Origin: Clostridia bacterium
Lineage (GTDB): Bacteria > Bacillota > Clostridia > Oscillospirales > Butyricicoccaceae
NCBI GenBank assembly: GCA_017552495.1
Contig: JAFZPW010000043.1
Span: 1-6,804 of the forward strand
DNA length: 6,804 bases
Direction of reading: 5' to 3'
Shown piece by piece: positions 6,329-6,804 of the stretch (its first letter is position 1; every line of letters starts with the position of its first letter). Both the position numbers and the translations under genes were made by a program. The notes under the pieces were generated by a model that was not told where the DNA came from, ran no database searches, and saw nothing but the letters and a program-made list of their open reading frames with translations.

Positions 6329-6670
6329 ATGAAAGAGATTGAGATCGGAGGAGCCGCTGTTTATGCACTGCTGGGGTATGCGGTGGTCTTTTTTGGGCTG
6401 GTGCTGCTGATGACGGTGGTGATGCTGCTGGGCAGGGCCATGGTCGCCGCCAAACGCAGACCGGAGGAGAAGACCGTTTCCTCCGCGCCCGCCGTACCTG
6501 CCAAGGAAACGCCAAAGGCCCTGCCCGCCAAGGGCACCGGCGGCGAGATCCTGCTCCATGACGTTCCCGCGCGCGAAGCGGCCATGGTGATGGCCGTGGT
6601 GGCTTACCGGCTGCAAAAGCCGCTGAATGAGCTGCGCTTCAAATCCATTCGAGAGGTGAAGGACAAATGA
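6329..6670 (+). CDS. OadG-family gamma-type subunit of Na+-pumping decarboxylase
   Basis: This 113-residue protein has one membrane span near its N-terminus (about 9-34, AAVYALLGYAVV through VVMLL). A basic stretch AAKRR (40-44), probably cytoplasmic, follows, then a Pro/Ala/Lys-rich linker (about 45-70). The conserved C-terminal segment (about 82-110) reads REAAMVMAVVAYRLQKPLNE then LRFKSIREV, typical of clostridial OadG-like subunits. In such enzymes the small subunit anchors the carboxyltransferase to the membrane beta subunit. The start has an excellent Shine-Dalgarno, AAGGAGG (6316-6322), which overlaps the TAA of the preceding gene and lies 6 bases before the ATG. Its TGA overlaps the ATG of the next gene as ATGA. 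The small size and low sequence conservation of the family make naming rest partly on context. Confidence 0.86.
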   Translation: MKEIEIGGAAVYALLGYAVVFFGLVLLMTVVMLLGRAMVAAKRRPEEKTVSSAPAVPAKETPKALPAKGTGGEILLHDVPAREAAMVMAVVAYRLQKPLNELRFKSIREVKDK

Positions 6671-6804
6671 AATATAAAGTGACGCTGAACGGCAAGACCT
6701 ATGAAGTGGAAGTAGATGAAACTTCCGCCATGCTGGTGGACGAATACGAGGCGCTGGCTCCTGCGCCCGCTCCCGCTGCCCCCGCGGCCCCTGCGGCCGC
6801 CCCC
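6667..6804 (+). CDS. Biotin carrier protein of the decarboxylase (3' partial)
   Basis: The first 46 residues are visible before the window ends. They begin MKYKVTLNGKTYEVEVDE, the N-terminal strand pair typical of stand-alone biotin carrier subunits of Na+-pumping decarboxylases. From residue 30 comes a Pro/Ala-rich linker (LAPAPAPAAPAAPAAAP) that acts as a flexible arm in this family. The biotinyl domain with its MKM motif should follow beyond the edge and is not seen. The ATG overlaps the OadG-like stop (ATGA), and GAAGGA just upstream can serve as Shine-Dalgarno. It supplies the carrier domain missing from the alpha subunit. Confidence 0.87.
   Translation, partial: MKYKVTLNGKTYEVEVDETSAMLVDEYEALAPAPAPAAPAAPAAAP

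Noticed and set aside
4845..6515. Long open frame (556 codons) on the minus strand opposite oadA
   Set aside because: Its His- and Gly-rich composition is typical of an antisense shadow; it spans three regions including a promoter and two real genes, and has no family resemblance.
1..6804. Mobile element, CRISPR array, toxin-antitoxin or defence system
   Set aside because: No transposase, integrase, evenly spaced long repeats, terminal inverted repeats or defence-type proteins were seen; gene content is housekeeping and metabolic.

Overview
The window looks like ordinary chromosome of a high-GC anaerobic Clostridia-type Firmicute, perhaps of the Oscillospiraceae/Ruminococcaceae kind. This is inferred from strong AAAGGAG-type Shine-Dalgarno sites, the DUF1934-argS gene pair, a clostridial-style split Na+-pumping decarboxylase cluster, a MocR-type regulator and GC-rich coding DNA separated by an AT-rich promoter region. 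No mobile element, CRISPR array, tRNA or rRNA was seen.

Layout: (1) 2-862 (+) is the C-terminal, aminotransferase-like part of a MocR/GabR-type regulator whose DNA-binding half lies off the left edge. (2) A strong hairpin at 867-891 serves as a shared terminator for this gene and the convergent S41 gene. (3) 906-4680 (-) is a run of three genes read right to left: a DUF1934 (YwiB-like) protein, arginyl-tRNA synthetase argS (joined by an ATGA overlap), then, after an intrinsic terminator, a secreted S41 PDZ protease. (4) 4681-4940 is an AT-rich divergent control region with one extended -10 promoter facing each way and several short direct repeats. (5) 4941-6804 (+) starts a tightly packed operon: the carboxyltransferase (alpha) subunit of oxaloacetate decarboxylase, an OadG-type single-span membrane subunit, and the start of a separate biotin carrier protein cut by the right edge. 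A beta subunit (the Na+ channel) is expected just beyond.

How the genes work together: the right-hand operon should encode a membrane enzyme that decarboxylates oxaloacetate to pyruvate through carboxybiotin and exports Na+. The left-facing operon is housekeeping (tRNA charging) plus an envelope or secreted protease. The most notable departures from expectation are an arginine where the PLP-binding lysine of the MocR aminotransferase domain should be, and a terminator only about 40 bases upstream of the S41 protease start with no evident promoter between them. I found no convincing undescribed multi-gene system.
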